In this document: piece by piece, positions 26,901 to 34,556 of the stretch
Layout of the letters: each line of letters begins with the position of its first letter
Numbering within the stretch: the stretch's first letter is position 1
DNA from: Qipengyuania_C sp046254955
GTDB taxonomy: Bacteria > Pseudomonadota > Alphaproteobacteria > Sphingomonadales > Sphingomonadaceae
Direction of reading: 5' to 3'
DNA: 64,000 bases
Assembly: GCF_046254955.1 (NCBI RefSeq)
Contig: NZ_JBJXRG010000001.1
Coordinates: 1,550,001 to 1,614,000 of the forward strand
Made by a program: the position numbers and the translations under genes
Notes under the pieces: model-generated
Databases searched by the model: none
Told to the model about the DNA's origin: nothing
What the model saw: only the letters and a program-made list of their open reading frames with translations

Positions 26901-28682
26901 TTCGCACAAAGCGTCGGGACCAACGGGGGTGGCAATATCGCCATTTCAATAGAGTCCGAAGGTATGGCTGTGGGAGGGGCTGGCGGCAACGCAGTGGCGC
27001 TGATCGGCGGCGCAAACAACGTTCTCACCAACAACGGTATGCTGACCACGCTTGATGGCATGATCGGCACACCCGTTCTGGGCACGGATGGCAACGACAG
27101 CATCATCAACAACGGTGTCCTGCTGGGCAATATCGATCTGGGCGGCGGTGCCAACGCGCTCACCAATTCAAAGATCGGGCAATTCGTATCGTCGCAAACC
27201 CTGAATCTAGGCTCGCCGGGCAATACTTTCACCAGTTCCGGCTGGCTTGCTCCTGGAGATCTCGATACGATTGCGCAGACATCGCTGAGCGGCAGTTTTC
27301 TTCAGACCAGCACCGGCTCGACCTTTATTGAGCTGGATCTGGCCACTGGCGAATTCGACGCGATCGACGCTACGGGAATGGTCGAGGTCAACGGTTTCGT
27401 TGATGTACGCCTTCTCAATCCGACGCAGTTTACGCCCGGCATGCTGACTGCGCAGATATTTACTGGCGACGGAGGAGCGACGTTGGGCGATGTCGACTTG
27501 CGGGCCGATTCGTCTGTGGTGTTCAACCTCCTGGGGATCGCTCAGGAAGGTAATGCAGTCGTGGTCAACTATGACCTCACTTACGCGCCACAAGAGGCAA
27601 TCGGCAATCGGGCGACTCTTGGCGAATATCTCAATCGCGTTCAGACAAATGGTGTTCCGGCGGCGTTACAGCCAACGTACACACAGCTGTTTAACGTCCA
27701 GGATGCGGCAGAATATGTCGACTTGCTGACCCAATTGGGCAGCGAGTTCTACGCCGAGCAGAACGCCCATGCCCTTAGCAGTGCGCAACATTTCATCAGC
27801 AGGATGATTCATTGCGGATCGCAGTTTGAAGGCAAGTGGGGCCAAGATGCCAAAACTTGCGTATGGGGCGAGCTTGACCTCGCTGATGGCAGTCTCGACC
27901 CGCAAGAAGGTATGCCAGGCATCGACAGCGAGGCGGTGCGCCTGTCTGCCGGGCTGATCCGGCAACTTAAAGGTAACTGGAGCCTGGCAGCGGCGCTCAA
28001 TTATTCCGATCACGACCTGATGGGATATGGTGATCGATGGATTGCCAAGGGCGAAGCTATGCAAGGCGCTTTGGGCGTACGCTATGATATGGGCCGCGCT
28101 CAGGTTGGAGCATACGCTTCGATCGGCAGCCATTCCTACGATACAATGCGGCTGTTGCCCGGTTTCGGCGGCGATGCCCAAGGCAGCCGTGATGTCCTGG
28201 CGTTCACCGGGCAGGTCACGGGTTCGTACGAGCTCGGCAGAGGCGGGTTCAGTGCCGTGCCATCGCTCGCACTTGGCGCAACGAGTCTAAGCAAAGGCGG
28301 CAGCATGGAAGATAGCTCGAGGGTTAACGCTTTGGCGATCGAATCTGCCGGTGGAACCCACGCCTGGGCGATGCCGGGGCTGGGGCTTGCTTACACTGCC
28401 GCGATTTCGGATAGCTGGAGCCTGCGACCTTTCGCGAACGCAACGCTGCGTTACCATCTGACTGATCCCCAGGCGGAGGTAAGCGCGCGATTTGCAGCGG
28501 ATGATAGCGGTGCGGATCCGTTCCTTGCCGTTGCGCCACTTGGTAGAGCGGAGCTTTCGGGTGAAGCCGGGGTGGAGTTCTTCAACAGCAGGGGCATGTC
28601 TTTCGGAGCATCCTACCGACTAGGGTCAGCAAGCGATCGTGACGGCGAAGTCATCACGGTCCGTCTGAGCTATCCGTTCTGA
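17982..28682 (+). CDS. Giant autotransporter with glycine-rich repeats
   Basis: A 3566-residue type Va secreted protein. A long basic signal region (about 1-58, KRRGWRLLTSASAMAF then a hydrophobic core ending VALAQA) leads to a non-repetitive segment (about 59-230) and then about 43 passenger repeats of roughly 50-80 residues, each with a core like GLFAQSVGGGGGNGG. A repeat-poor section (about 3020-3275) precedes the C-terminal beta-barrel (about 3290-3566), which ends with Phe as outer-membrane barrels do. Adhesion or biofilm functions are usual for such proteins but unproven here. The ATG at 17982 follows AAGGGGTGAG. The gene stands alone; sensor-kinase genes follow on the opposite strand. 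Confidence 0.9.
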   Translation: MGQSDSVTRTNRQVHDSIENRKRRGWRLLTSASAMAFRSTVAAVPLLALTAPTVALAQAVDEYEVGDRITDPTNGDTLIVRTVFEGAILTADGMLVLTDPSVGAMVPDPNNGSVFVEVTAVNTNAGTGLVEQVTLSDGRTIDVVRDVSDQLYLQSSADPLAAFSPLAPPDETKNQVSTTRNGSNGSAGADGVLIALPPNAPEPGGNGTTRSAGTFTYDREIEVALNFSNRTGIFVSGRGGNGGSGGDGLSVVVASFNGREGGDGGNGTQITVNNDGTVSTGSFNGLYGIYARSIGGNGGDGGDGKASVSISNGGDGGDGGNGGTVTINNRATGNVTTFLNNAFGLYARSIGGQGGDGGSADPAFSSVAGSAGSAGNGGSVRINNFGKIHTFGNSAHGIVGQSLGGTGGSGGDASGIIGGSGAGSAGGRGGSVVLDNEAGGFIYTGGNDAHGILAQSIGGGGGAAGSASGLVALGNSAGSGKEGGTVTVRNFADGTIVTEGERSFGMIAQSVGGGGGSAGLSGGLVAIGGSGGSGGIGKAARAQNDGLIVTSGDGSHAMVAQSVGGGGGTGASSAGFVAVGGSGSKAGNGGTSRVDNTGTVQTSGDGAHGALVQSIGGGGGNAGITGGAISVGGSGSSGGRASTVTYVNTGLVETSGLGAFGVLAQSIGGGGGNGAASAGLIAIGGSSSGGGRGGAVNITQGGTILTTGDFSTGIVAQSVGGGGGNGGLAAGASAFVGVAVGGKGGGGGDGGIVTVTHATQDRVIDGVTRTLLPVVHTTGNFSTGVFAQSVGGGGGNGGAAIQTTLGLFGSVSVAVGGSGGSGGKGGTVNILDEGIILTDGAFSHGLFAQSVGGGGGNGGNAVSISGSLGAGGSASVSVGVGGSGGSGGDGGLVNIDSGGFIGTTGDFSHGLFAQSVGGGGGNGGFSVSAALAVSDGVAVSIPVGVGGSGGFGGDGDEIDSDFAGDIRTSGSFSHGLLTQSVGGGGGNGGFNVSVGVAGAGGGAGGVAIGVGGTGGGGGDGGIVNSALVGNIVTEGAFSNAYLAQSVGGSGGNGAYNVSGGVALSGGASGALAVGVGGSGGGAGTGKMVTASIDGDITTLGAFSNGFIAQSIGGGGGNGGLNVSGTISAASSGAVGISVGIGGAGGKGGAGGIVEATVSGDVTTFGDGSQAVLAQSLGGGGGNGALNVSAGITASSAGGTIGIGVGGAGGEGGASKKSQLVRIGNTVTMGDDATAVISQSLGGGGGNGGVNVTGGVTLSTGASGTIGVGVGGFGGKGGGAELSTLTLNGDTYTKGDNSTAVISQSIGGGGGNGALNVTGSISASSGGTGTLGIGLGGFGGSGGIGGIATAGVAGTVSTTGKESNGILVQSVGGGGGAGGTNITGSVAFSTTSSFGGAFGLGGFGGSGQRSNTAQLFRIGDTFTSGAESDAIVVQSVGGGGGQGALNIAGGVSITGSGASIGASVGLGGFGGGGGDGGSAFASISGNVIASGLALDTLIAFSDGLGLRLRSGGSHGILVQSVGGGGGNGGTNISGGVSVGGSSAGAKSLGIGVGGFGGGGGIGSSATLLTDNGLISGIGDYKSAALVQSVGGGGGDGGFNIAGGISVDGTIAVGVGGDGGDGGTGGTVVAMVNSDLNAAGTSASGLLAQSIGGGGGNGGINITGGISAGGAGKFPAVAFGIGGSGGTGSRSGAVTAEVTGNVTVEGARSRGVIAQSVGGGGGNGALNVAAAVGTARNFNLGIALGGSGGAGADGGAVTVTSDGMIMVDALAETGVPDVASFDSGSGIGLLAQSVGGGGGNAGFNVAGAGTNQGAPVSLAIGGRGDNGGKGGDVLVERGLADASLIHVLGDYSTGLLAQSLGGGGGNANGNLLMNASLRAKFDAQIGIGGAGGTGGDGGNVTVTHIGDINVEGEFSNALMAQSVGGGGGNAGYNVNVSLVGNRKNSDGQAAGTKALDLVIGGGPGEGSDGGLVLVDHNGILTTTGGFSTALLAQSIGGGGGNAGTAFSQNWNDDSAISLTFGRVGGTGGVGGEVNVTAAGMIHTSGDTSHGIHAQSIGGGGGTSSTTSLNVSADREKQSAADKEKTKSSLNLEFALGLEGGVGSRASGVTVTNSATIMTEGLDAHGIFAQSIGGGGGAGGAALIDTRQEVLESFEPGDSDDSKKTGISLAYQAGGKGGTGAEGGSVDVTNNGIIVTLGSGANAIKAQSIGGGGGEGGAVFNLAAPGKDDSYGLEVSSGGDGGTGALGGNVTVTNLGQLETQGEMASAIHAQSIGGGGGNGGLAGNINIANADEGNTSVLLIYNIGGKGGIGGAAGNVTVANGSIDDATATILTLGGRSHGIFAQSIGGGGGNGGMTLSGNYASGTNNVQLGLSIGGDGETGGAGGAVTVDNFGAIQTGGESAHGVFAQSIGGGGGNGGLSLVGSLTSAAGLLPNQAIIALGGNGGLGNDAGTVTVNNAGTVFTSGKEAHGIVAQSLGGGGGNMSVGISLSQNKAFNYIANTVGLALGGRPGEGGLGGEVIVNHSGDITVTGEGSYGVVAESINGGGGGLSFDIDGVVGLAAGVLPPGVLDPDAVADIPALTIFGGAAGQGDANADKVTLNLTGNITATGDNGAAINQQSVGGGGGRIVARIGFAAMDAADGDPLAVESTLGGIDGMANNGGEIESLHVGDIVVTGLRTNGLFLQSIGGGGGRTSLIFTGPAQRLGELSLALGGTGQSNSAGGSINHAQTGSIFSGGDGAPAALVQSIGGGGGLMAVGFEAEGTVQTTQEISNGRRALMLGAPTPVNGTLTMGADGGSGLSGGDVALVQTGDILATGFQSSGLLIQSIGAGGGYADIGGLDGVAITLGGAGGAQGDGGNVSLTMNGSLKSEGADAYGIVLQSIGGGGGFVAGAGSNQTSTDPASSSGDGGAVSLVLNGDIATLSDGAHAIVAQSLGGGGGIVAGRVIDSAGGAGAGGAIEIAVDGDAMALGDGASAIFAQSVGTNGGGNIAISIESEGMAVGGAGGNAVALIGGANNVLTNNGMLTTLDGMIGTPVLGTDGNDSIINNGVLLGNIDLGGGANALTNSKIGQFVSSQTLNLGSPGNTFTSSGWLAPGDLDTIAQTSLSGSFLQTSTGSTFIELDLATGEFDAIDATGMVEVNGFVDVRLLNPTQFTPGMLTAQIFTGDGGATLGDVDLRADSSVVFNLLGIAQEGNAVVVNYDLTYAPQEAIGNRATLGEYLNRVQTNGVPAALQPTYTQLFNVQDAAEYVDLLTQLGSEFYAEQNAHALSSAQHFISRMIHCGSQFEGKWGQDAKTCVWGELDLADGSLDPQEGMPGIDSEAVRLSAGLIRQLKGNWSLAAALNYSDHDLMGYGDRWIAKGEAMQGALGVRYDMGRAQVGAYASIGSHSYDTMRLLPGFGGDAQGSRDVLAFTGQVTGSYELGRGGFSAVPSLALGATSLSKGGSMEDSSRVNALAIESAGGTHAWAMPGLGLAYTAAISDSWSLRPFANATLRYHLTDPQAEVSARFAADDSGADPFLAVAPLGRAELSGEAGVEFFNSRGMSFGASYRLGSASDRDGEVITVRLSYPF
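18847..26935 (+). repeat. Tandem coding repeats of the autotransporter passenger
   Basis: About 43 degenerate units encode the core (G/A)-x-x-x-QS-(V/I/L)-GGGGG-x-(G/A). The best-conserved DNA word is close to CAAAGCGTCGGCGGCGGCGG. The first three units (SIGGNGG, SIGGQGG, SLGGTGG) and the last (SVGTNGG) have diverged. Spacing between cores varies, so units differ in length. Confidence 0.85.
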
Positions 28683-28730
28683 GCTGGTTAGGCACGGACG
28701 GAACGGCATAAGGTTACATCAAACCAAGGA

Positions 28731-30779
28731 TCAGGCGCGGGGTACCGTGATAAGGAAGGACGTACCCTTGCCAGAGGCAGAGTGGGCTGAGAAATCCAAT
28801 CCGTTGCTGGCGCAAAGGGACTGGACAATCGCCAAGCCCATCCCCTGACCAGCGCCGGCCTCCGCCCGTTCCCCGTTCGCCAAAGTCTTCTCGAGCTGGC
28901 GCGACAACATGCCAATACCGTCATCATGAACTTCCAGGCGGAAACCGCCCGGCCGTGAGCGGCAACCGATCAAGATTTTGTCGGGCTGTGCATGTTCTAA
29001 GGCGTTCGACACAAGGTTGCTTACAATTCGCATGAGGGCGACGGGGTCGCACCGTACCTTCGCCGAACAGGGTACGATCCTGATCTGCGTGCCCTTGCTT
29101 GCGGCATCATCGCAGAACATCCGGTGAATGTTCTCGATTACCAGGCCGATATGGAATGTCTCGTCCCGTTGGTCGGCTTCGGTGCCTGCTATTCCGGTCG
29201 GGGAAAGCGATTCCGCACCTTCGCGTCGTGCTATACTTTCGATGAGCCCCAGTGCCGATTCCAGTTTTTCTCTATCGGAAACCGAGGAAGAGGAACGTCG
29301 TGAGAGAGCTTGGCGCAATGCGCCGAGTGGCTGCATTAAATCATGTCCGATTGCCTCGATCTCTTGCCTCGAGTTTTCTGCGTCTTTCCGGGCCTTTTCA
29401 AACCGGGCCTTGCTGGCTTCCAGTTCCCGGTCTAGCCGAACCTTCTCTTCAGCTGTGCTCAATTGCTCGCGAAGAGCCCGATCTCTCTCGCGCTGAAGAG
29501 CCAGTACCATCAGAAGGATTGCAACCGCAAACAGGAGTGCCTCAGCAAGGAACGCCGCGTGGCCTATCTCCAAGACTTCGCTGCGTTGAAATAGTCCAGG
29601 TACAACCTTATTCGATACGTCCATGATCGCGCTTGCAAAGATTACGATTGCGCCAATCAAGACCGGTTTTGCTCCATGCCAGCCCGCACGCGCTGCCTTG
29701 ATGGCCGCAATCGACTGGATCAGATGCGTCGAGAAGATCAGGACCTGCGTAAACACGCGAGCCCAGGTCCCAAGGCCCAAGGCTATCGGGACTAGATTGA
29801 CGATGGATAGCCAAATCACGGCGCGTGAAGCGAGGTCGAGACGTGGGAAGTTCTTCGATAGACGGAAGAACTGCCGGATGAACATTGCCAGGAAGATCAG
29901 CCCTGCTTGCAGCAGGAAATCCTCGGCAAACGGAATCACAACCCTTTCGGGGATCAGCGGCAGTGTTCCTTCGGCAAGACCAAACAGCAATAGCGCTGCA
30001 GCACTGTAGGCAGAATAGGCCAGTGCAAGCCGCCAACCGATGACTTGTCCCATCAGAAGCGCAACCGCCACAATCGCAATCCAGATGCCATTCATGGCCC
30101 AGATGCGATTGTCCCGCGCCGCTAGATCCAAGGCAAAGGTTTGAGGAGTGGCAAAAGTTACCGGAGATTGCGAACTGAACCGATGCGGTTGCCAGATGAG
30201 TACGTCAGTGGTCTCTCCCGCGCCAAGCTGAAGTAGGCCAGAGATAAAGGGACTACCCGAAACAGCGGTACATTCGCCCGGAAGGCACCTGAACAAAGAG
30301 GCGGCCGATCCATCCGCTTTGAGGTAGTAAGCCTTGACTTCGATGGTGCCTTTGGGTCGATTGAAGTTGACGACCCACTCGCCCGGCACATTCGCGGCAT
30401 TCCTGACGCGAAAATGAAACCAGATATTCGGCCTACCTGATTCGATCGCGTCGTAACCGAGATTGGGCGTTGTCACCGTCGTGAACTGATCCAGGCGGCC
30501 TAACAAATCGTGTGCTGTGAGATTTCGCTGGTAGTCGAGCAAGAACCCGGCCTCGCCTCGGGCTGGCATGATCATGAATTCACCGGCTCGCAGCTCGATG
30601 ACAGGGATGTCTTGCCGGGCCTGATCAAAGCCTGACGCAGACGTTTGCGCGTAGGCGGCACCGATGCTGGCAATCCAGGCGATAGCCAAGACGAATGCAA
30701 GTACTGCTTGCCCGAACTGCGCCAGATGCCAATCGCCGGGCTGCGGCGAGCGAATACTCGAGGCCGATGGCGCGCTCAT
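28731..30779 (-). CDS. Sensor histidine kinase with 7TM sensor region
   Basis: A 682-residue membrane kinase. An N-terminal hydrophobic segment (about 22-45) leads into an extracytoplasmic domain (about 55-215) resembling 7TMR-DISM extracellular domains, then about seven transmembrane helices (about 228-430), a coiled coil (about 430-475) and the kinase core. The phosphoacceptor is His479 in GHDLMQPLGAL, and the ATPase N-box is SNLVSNALEHA with a later GQGMGLAIVQSL. It lies 59 bp after the LuxR-type regulator gene on the same strand, and the pair probably forms one two-component system. The signal is unknown. Confidence 0.88.
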   Translation of the reverse strand: MSAPSASSIRSPQPGDWHLAQFGQAVLAFVLAIAWIASIGAAYAQTSASGFDQARQDIPVIELRAGEFMIMPARGEAGFLLDYQRNLTAHDLLGRLDQFTTVTTPNLGYDAIESGRPNIWFHFRVRNAANVPGEWVVNFNRPKGTIEVKAYYLKADGSAASLFRCLPGECTAVSGSPFISGLLQLGAGETTDVLIWQPHRFSSQSPVTFATPQTFALDLAARDNRIWAMNGIWIAIVAVALLMGQVIGWRLALAYSAYSAAALLLFGLAEGTLPLIPERVVIPFAEDFLLQAGLIFLAMFIRQFFRLSKNFPRLDLASRAVIWLSIVNLVPIALGLGTWARVFTQVLIFSTHLIQSIAAIKAARAGWHGAKPVLIGAIVIFASAIMDVSNKVVPGLFQRSEVLEIGHAAFLAEALLFAVAILLMVLALQRERDRALREQLSTAEEKVRLDRELEASKARFEKARKDAENSRQEIEAIGHDLMQPLGALRQALSRRSSSSVSDREKLESALGLIESIARREGAESLSPTGIAGTEADQRDETFHIGLVIENIHRMFCDDAASKGTQIRIVPCSAKVRCDPVALMRIVSNLVSNALEHAQPDKILIGCRSRPGGFRLEVHDDGIGMLSRQLEKTLANGERAEAGAGQGMGLAIVQSLCASNGLDFSAHSASGKGTSFLITVPRA

Positions 30780-30838
30780 CCTGAGGACCTTAGCTGTCTG
30801 GCATGTCCTGTTGAATGGGGTGCGCTACCCAATTGCAC

Positions 30839-31465
30839 CTAGAGTTGCCGATGCTCGTCGAGCAGGCCTTCGCGCAGCGCATATGTCATCAAATCTGAGA
30901 TCGAATGAACACCAAGCTTGCTCATAAGGCTGGCTCGGTGCTTCTCGACCGTTTTGGCGCTTATGGCGAGCCGCTCGGCAATCGCGGCGTTGCTATTCCC
31001 GTCACAGACTAAGGACAGGACTTCACGCTCACGCGCGGTGAGGTTGGGAGTAGATGTTGCCGTGGCAACTATCTCCGCCGCCTGTCTGGAGATGAATTTG
31101 CCGCCAGCCAGAATGGTCCGGAGCCCTCCTATCAATTCTCCCGATGGGCCGCTTTTGAGAAACAATCCGTCAATGCCGACATCGAGCCAGTCCGCCAAGA
31201 GCCGTGCCGAGGTGAAGCCCGTGAGTACGGCAACCTTTAGATTAGGGAGCCACCGTTTGACTTCGGTGAAGACTTCTATGCCGCGGGCAAATGGCATTGC
31301 CGAATCGAGGATTATGAGATCTGGCTTTAGCTGCTTGGCTTTACCAATCGATTCCAGCCCGTTGGCGGCCTCACCGACGACTTCCCAGCCCTCTACCGAG
31401 CCGATAGACTCGATCAGACCCTGACGCACAATCTCATGATCATCGCAGATTAGTATGCGTGGCAA
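30839..31465 (-). CDS. LuxR/NarL-type response regulator
   Basis: About 208 residues: a receiver domain (RILICDDHEIVRQGL at the start, phosphoacceptor Asp in LIILDSAMP) and a C-terminal LuxR helix-turn-helix (LTAREREVLSLVCDG through AISAKTVEKHRASLM). It should bind DNA when phosphorylated by the kinase encoded just downstream. The TTG at 31465 was chosen because GGGACAGG lies immediately upstream and it gives the typical LPRILICDDHE N-terminus; a TTG at 31489 is also in frame. The gene is divergent from the second kinase gene. Confidence 0.88.
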   Translation of the reverse strand: MPRILICDDHEIVRQGLIESIGSVEGWEVVGEAANGLESIGKAKQLKPDLIILDSAMPFARGIEVFTEVKRWLPNLKVAVLTGFTSARLLADWLDVGIDGLFLKSGPSGELIGGLRTILAGGKFISRQAAEIVATATSTPNLTAREREVLSLVCDGNSNAAIAERLAISAKTVEKHRASLMSKLGVHSISDLMTYALREGLLDEHRQL

Positions 31466-31571
31466 TCGCCTGTCCCAACTACATTTCAACGAAAATGGCT
31501 CTTGGCATAGTCACACCGAGCCACGCTAGAACAAAGTGTAACGTGTACTTTCGGACTAAGTGTACCTGGTT

Positions 31572-31588
31572 GGACTGTCAGGTTAACT
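31572..31588. repeat. Orphan IS6-type terminal repeat
   Basis: GGACTGTCAGGTTAACT is identical over 17 bases to the left end of the insertion sequence at 5905. A second similar word, GGTGCTGTCA, occurs at 31603-31612. No transposase coding sequence is attached, so this appears to be a leftover end inside the intergenic space between the two signalling operons. Confidence 0.55.
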
Positions 31589-31739
31589 GCATCGACGCGA
31601 GTGGTGCTGTCATGTGTGGACGGCTCCGGTTGTGCAATAGAGTGTGTGATGACTCCATGTTGCCAAGGCCAAAAATGACGTAGGTCCCGGCGATTGACGT
31701 TCATCGGGTCATGGCGCATCAGGAGCAGCAGACACACCA

Positions 31740-33740
31740 ATGCGGTTTGGGCCCTTCAGGATCTTACTAGCCGTGCTGTTTTGCGCGCTTCAGGCCGCGG
31801 CCATCTCTCCTGCCTTGGCGGACGAAAGTCAGGAAACGTCCGCCGCCCAGACCTTGGCACTGGGACAGCAGGACAGGGTCGGCAACGCTACGCCCTATGT
31901 CAGCTACTTCATTGATCGACAGGATCAGCTGAATATCGATGATATGATCGAGAACCGCACCGATACTGATTTTGCACCGGTTGGGAGATCTGAGCCCAAT
32001 TTTGGGTTCGAGAAGTCTCCGATCTGGCTCAAGCTGGAGCTCAAAAACGCGGAAGCTTCACGGTTGGAGCGCATTCTTCTAATGCGGACGAACTTCGTCT
32101 CCGAGGTCAACGTGTGGCATGAGCAATCCGGCATGGTCACGGAAGTGCTTGAACAGGAGCTCGCCAGCCCTTTTTCTACCCGCCCGATCGACTACCATCA
32201 CTTGGCGACGATACTGCAGCTCGAGCCTAAGACGACTAGCACGGTTTGGATCCGTTATCGCACGACAGGCATCACCGCGATGCCGATCGCCGTCGAAACG
32301 AATATGAGTTTCACCACGCTATCGAGCCGCGAGATGGCGCGGAATTTCGCCTTTTACGGCGTGATGGTAGTCTTGATATTCGCGAGCTTGCTCGCACTGG
32401 TCATCACCCGAGCCGAAATCTTCCTGTGGTACCTGCTCTATTCGGGCTTCGTCACATTCTACATCTTTCATCGTGACGGCTATGCCTTCCAGCTGTTCTG
32501 GCGCGATTTCGGCTTGTGGAACAGCTACGCCTCGCTGCCTCTCGCCGGCATGCTGACGATCTTTGCGGCGCAGTTCACCCGCGCCTATCTCGGCACGCGC
32601 GAGAACATGCAGCGGCTCGACAAGGTGCTGCTGGCAGTGATCCTTTTCCAGGCGGCAACCATCGCTGCATCGGTGCCGCTCGACGGCGAACCGATCAAGC
32701 AGATGATGACCGTCTCGATCCCCATTAGCGCGATGATATTCCTTTGCGCGGGCCTCCTCGGGCTGGCGAAAAAGGGTGTGTCTGTTCTGGCCTTCGTGCT
32801 GGGTTGGAGCGGAATTGTGGCAGCGTCTGCCATCACATTCATCGCCCATTGGATCGATCTCGAAGTCACGCGTGCTGCTACGTTAGACACGATGCGCACG
32901 GCGATGGTCTTCGACGCTGTAATGATGGGAATTGCGTGCTTTACGGTGGTGATGGAGTGGCGGCGTGAGCGCGAGAAACTGATGCAGGACCGGATCGCGG
33001 CTGCCGAGAGAAACGCATCCTTGCGCAGCCGTTTGGACCTGGTTGAACAGCGCTTTGCATCCGCGCAGATTGCGGCAGAGAATTCCAGCAAGCTGGTGGC
33101 CAACACGACGCATGACCTGCGCCAGCCGCTATTTGCCTTGCGCTCGTCGGTATTGAAGATGGCCTCCAATCCGAAGCCGGATGCGGGTGAGCTCAACCAG
33201 GTTGAAGCTTCGCTCGCCTACATGGAATCGCTGGTTGAGAAAAACCTGCTGCAAGCGATGGAAGGCACAACCAGCCCCGTACCGCAGGAAGCGCGCACAC
33301 CCGCTCAGCGCGTGCTTGATACCGTGTCGACGATTTTCGCGGAGGATGCGAGAGCGGCTGGAATCGCGCTGCACACTATCCCATCTGAGGCGACGCTTGG
33401 TGATGGAACTGCGGAAGTCCTGCGTGTACTCAGCAACTTCGTCAGCAATGCGATTGCCTATTCCGGTGCCAAGACAATCACGATTGCCGCGAAGGAAGGT
33501 CCAGATGGCCTCGCCTTTGAAGTTACGGACGATGGCCGCGGCATGGACGAGGCACAGGTTGGATCGTTTTCAGCGCGCAAGCAGCGCGGCGCCGAGGCGG
33601 GCGAACAGAACCCGGAGGGCAAAGGGTTGGGTTTGTCGATTGTAGCTGAGTTGGCGGAGAAGTTGGGCGGGAAATGGCGGCTTGAGACTGCGCCAGGCAA
33701 AGGTACGAGAGCCTCGCTGCTGGTACCTGCAGCACATTGA
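31740..33740 (+). CDS. Sensor histidine kinase with 7TM sensor region
   Basis: A 666-residue paralogue of the other kinase. A signal peptide (about 1-27) is followed by a 7TMR-DISM-like extracytoplasmic domain (about 45-190), seven predicted helices (about 200-400), a coiled coil and a kinase core. The phosphoacceptor is His458 in THDLRQPLFAL; the ATPase motifs are SNFVSNAIAY, DDGRGMD and GKGLGLSIV. The ATG at 31740 is the only start that keeps the signal peptide; AGGAG is present but 13 bases away. Its partner is probably the LuxR-type regulator encoded convergently just downstream. Confidence 0.88.
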   Translation: MRFGPFRILLAVLFCALQAAAISPALADESQETSAAQTLALGQQDRVGNATPYVSYFIDRQDQLNIDDMIENRTDTDFAPVGRSEPNFGFEKSPIWLKLELKNAEASRLERILLMRTNFVSEVNVWHEQSGMVTEVLEQELASPFSTRPIDYHHLATILQLEPKTTSTVWIRYRTTGITAMPIAVETNMSFTTLSSREMARNFAFYGVMVVLIFASLLALVITRAEIFLWYLLYSGFVTFYIFHRDGYAFQLFWRDFGLWNSYASLPLAGMLTIFAAQFTRAYLGTRENMQRLDKVLLAVILFQAATIAASVPLDGEPIKQMMTVSIPISAMIFLCAGLLGLAKKGVSVLAFVLGWSGIVAASAITFIAHWIDLEVTRAATLDTMRTAMVFDAVMMGIACFTVVMEWRREREKLMQDRIAAAERNASLRSRLDLVEQRFASAQIAAENSSKLVANTTHDLRQPLFALRSSVLKMASNPKPDAGELNQVEASLAYMESLVEKNLLQAMEGTTSPVPQEARTPAQRVLDTVSTIFAEDARAAGIALHTIPSEATLGDGTAEVLRVLSNFVSNAIAYSGAKTITIAAKEGPDGLAFEVTDDGRGMDEAQVGSFSARKQRGAEAGEQNPEGKGLGLSIVAELAEKLGGKWRLETAPGKGTRASLLVPAAH

Positions 33741-33786
33741 GATCTGGAGTAGATGAGCCCAGACGGCCGAGATGCCGGCAAGATCG

Positions 33787-34416
33787 CTAGGTTGTTTTCG
33801 AAGTGTCGAGCAGACCGTCGCGCACGGCGATTGCCAGCAGTCCTGCAGCAGAGTGAACGTCAAGCTTGCGCATCATGTTGGTGCGGTGCTTGTCCACCGT
33901 GCTGGCGCTGATGCCCAGACGGTCTGCGATGCGTGCGTTGTTTTTGCCTCGTGCGATACCCATCAAGACTTGAATCTCGCGCCCGGTCAGCGTGTTCGAC
34001 GTGTCTTCTTCTTCAAGGATGGCGAGCACGGAGCCTGACCTTACTGCTTTGCCTTCCATGATTGGATCGATCGCGGTTCTGACTTGCTCGACGGGATCCG
34101 ATTTCAGGAAGATTCCCGCGACGCCGGTCTGATCAATCTGGGACATCAACCCACGCCCCGTCAATCCGGTCACGACGATGATCCGGCATTCCGGACACCA
34201 CCGCTCAATCTCGACCACCGCTTCGAGCCCGCTCAAATGCGGCATGGCGATGTCCGTTATCACCAGATCTGGGTGCAACTGTTTCATCATTGCGATCAAT
34301 TCCAGCCCGTCGGCTGCTTCACCAACGACTTCGAAACGAGGTTCGTCTGCGAGCAGAGATTTCAGCCCCCGCCGCAAGAAAGGATGGTCATCGGCAATGA
34401 TGATTCTGACACTCAA
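33787..34416 (-). CDS. LuxR/NarL-type response regulator
   Basis: About 209 residues with a receiver domain (VRIIIADDHPFLRRGL; phosphoacceptor Asp in LVITDIAMPH) and a LuxR DNA-binding domain (LTGREIQVLMGIARG through GISASTVDKHRTNMM). It is a paralogue of the regulator at 30839-31465. The TTG at 34416 (L-S-V-R-I-I-I) gives the usual receiver N-terminus with GAGGTG upstream; GTG codons at 34428 and 34518 and an ATG at 34485 are in frame but would add an atypical hydrophobic leader. It converges on the second kinase gene, 46 bp apart. Confidence 0.85.
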   Translation of the reverse strand: MSVRIIIADDHPFLRRGLKSLLADEPRFEVVGEAADGLELIAMMKQLHPDLVITDIAMPHLSGLEAVVEIERWCPECRIIVVTGLTGRGLMSQIDQTGVAGIFLKSDPVEQVRTAIDPIMEGKAVRSGSVLAILEEEDTSNTLTGREIQVLMGIARGKNNARIADRLGISASTVDKHRTNMMRKLDVHSAAGLLAIAVRDGLLDTSKTT

Positions 34417-34556
34417 ACCTGCAAGCACCTCGCCCCAACCGGCACCGCAGCATAGCAATGCCAGAGCGACGATAGGGCCAGTCATTCTATCTGGCGAGTC
34501 CTGCGGGCCGCGCCACACCTCAACCCCAATCTTAGCCTACAGGGCTGCGCAGCGGG

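Noticed and set aside
18847..26935. CRISPR array or PE-PGRS-like protein
   Set aside because: The repeats are degenerate coding units of varying length inside one frame, with a signal peptide and an outer-membrane barrel; there are no direct repeats with unique spacers.
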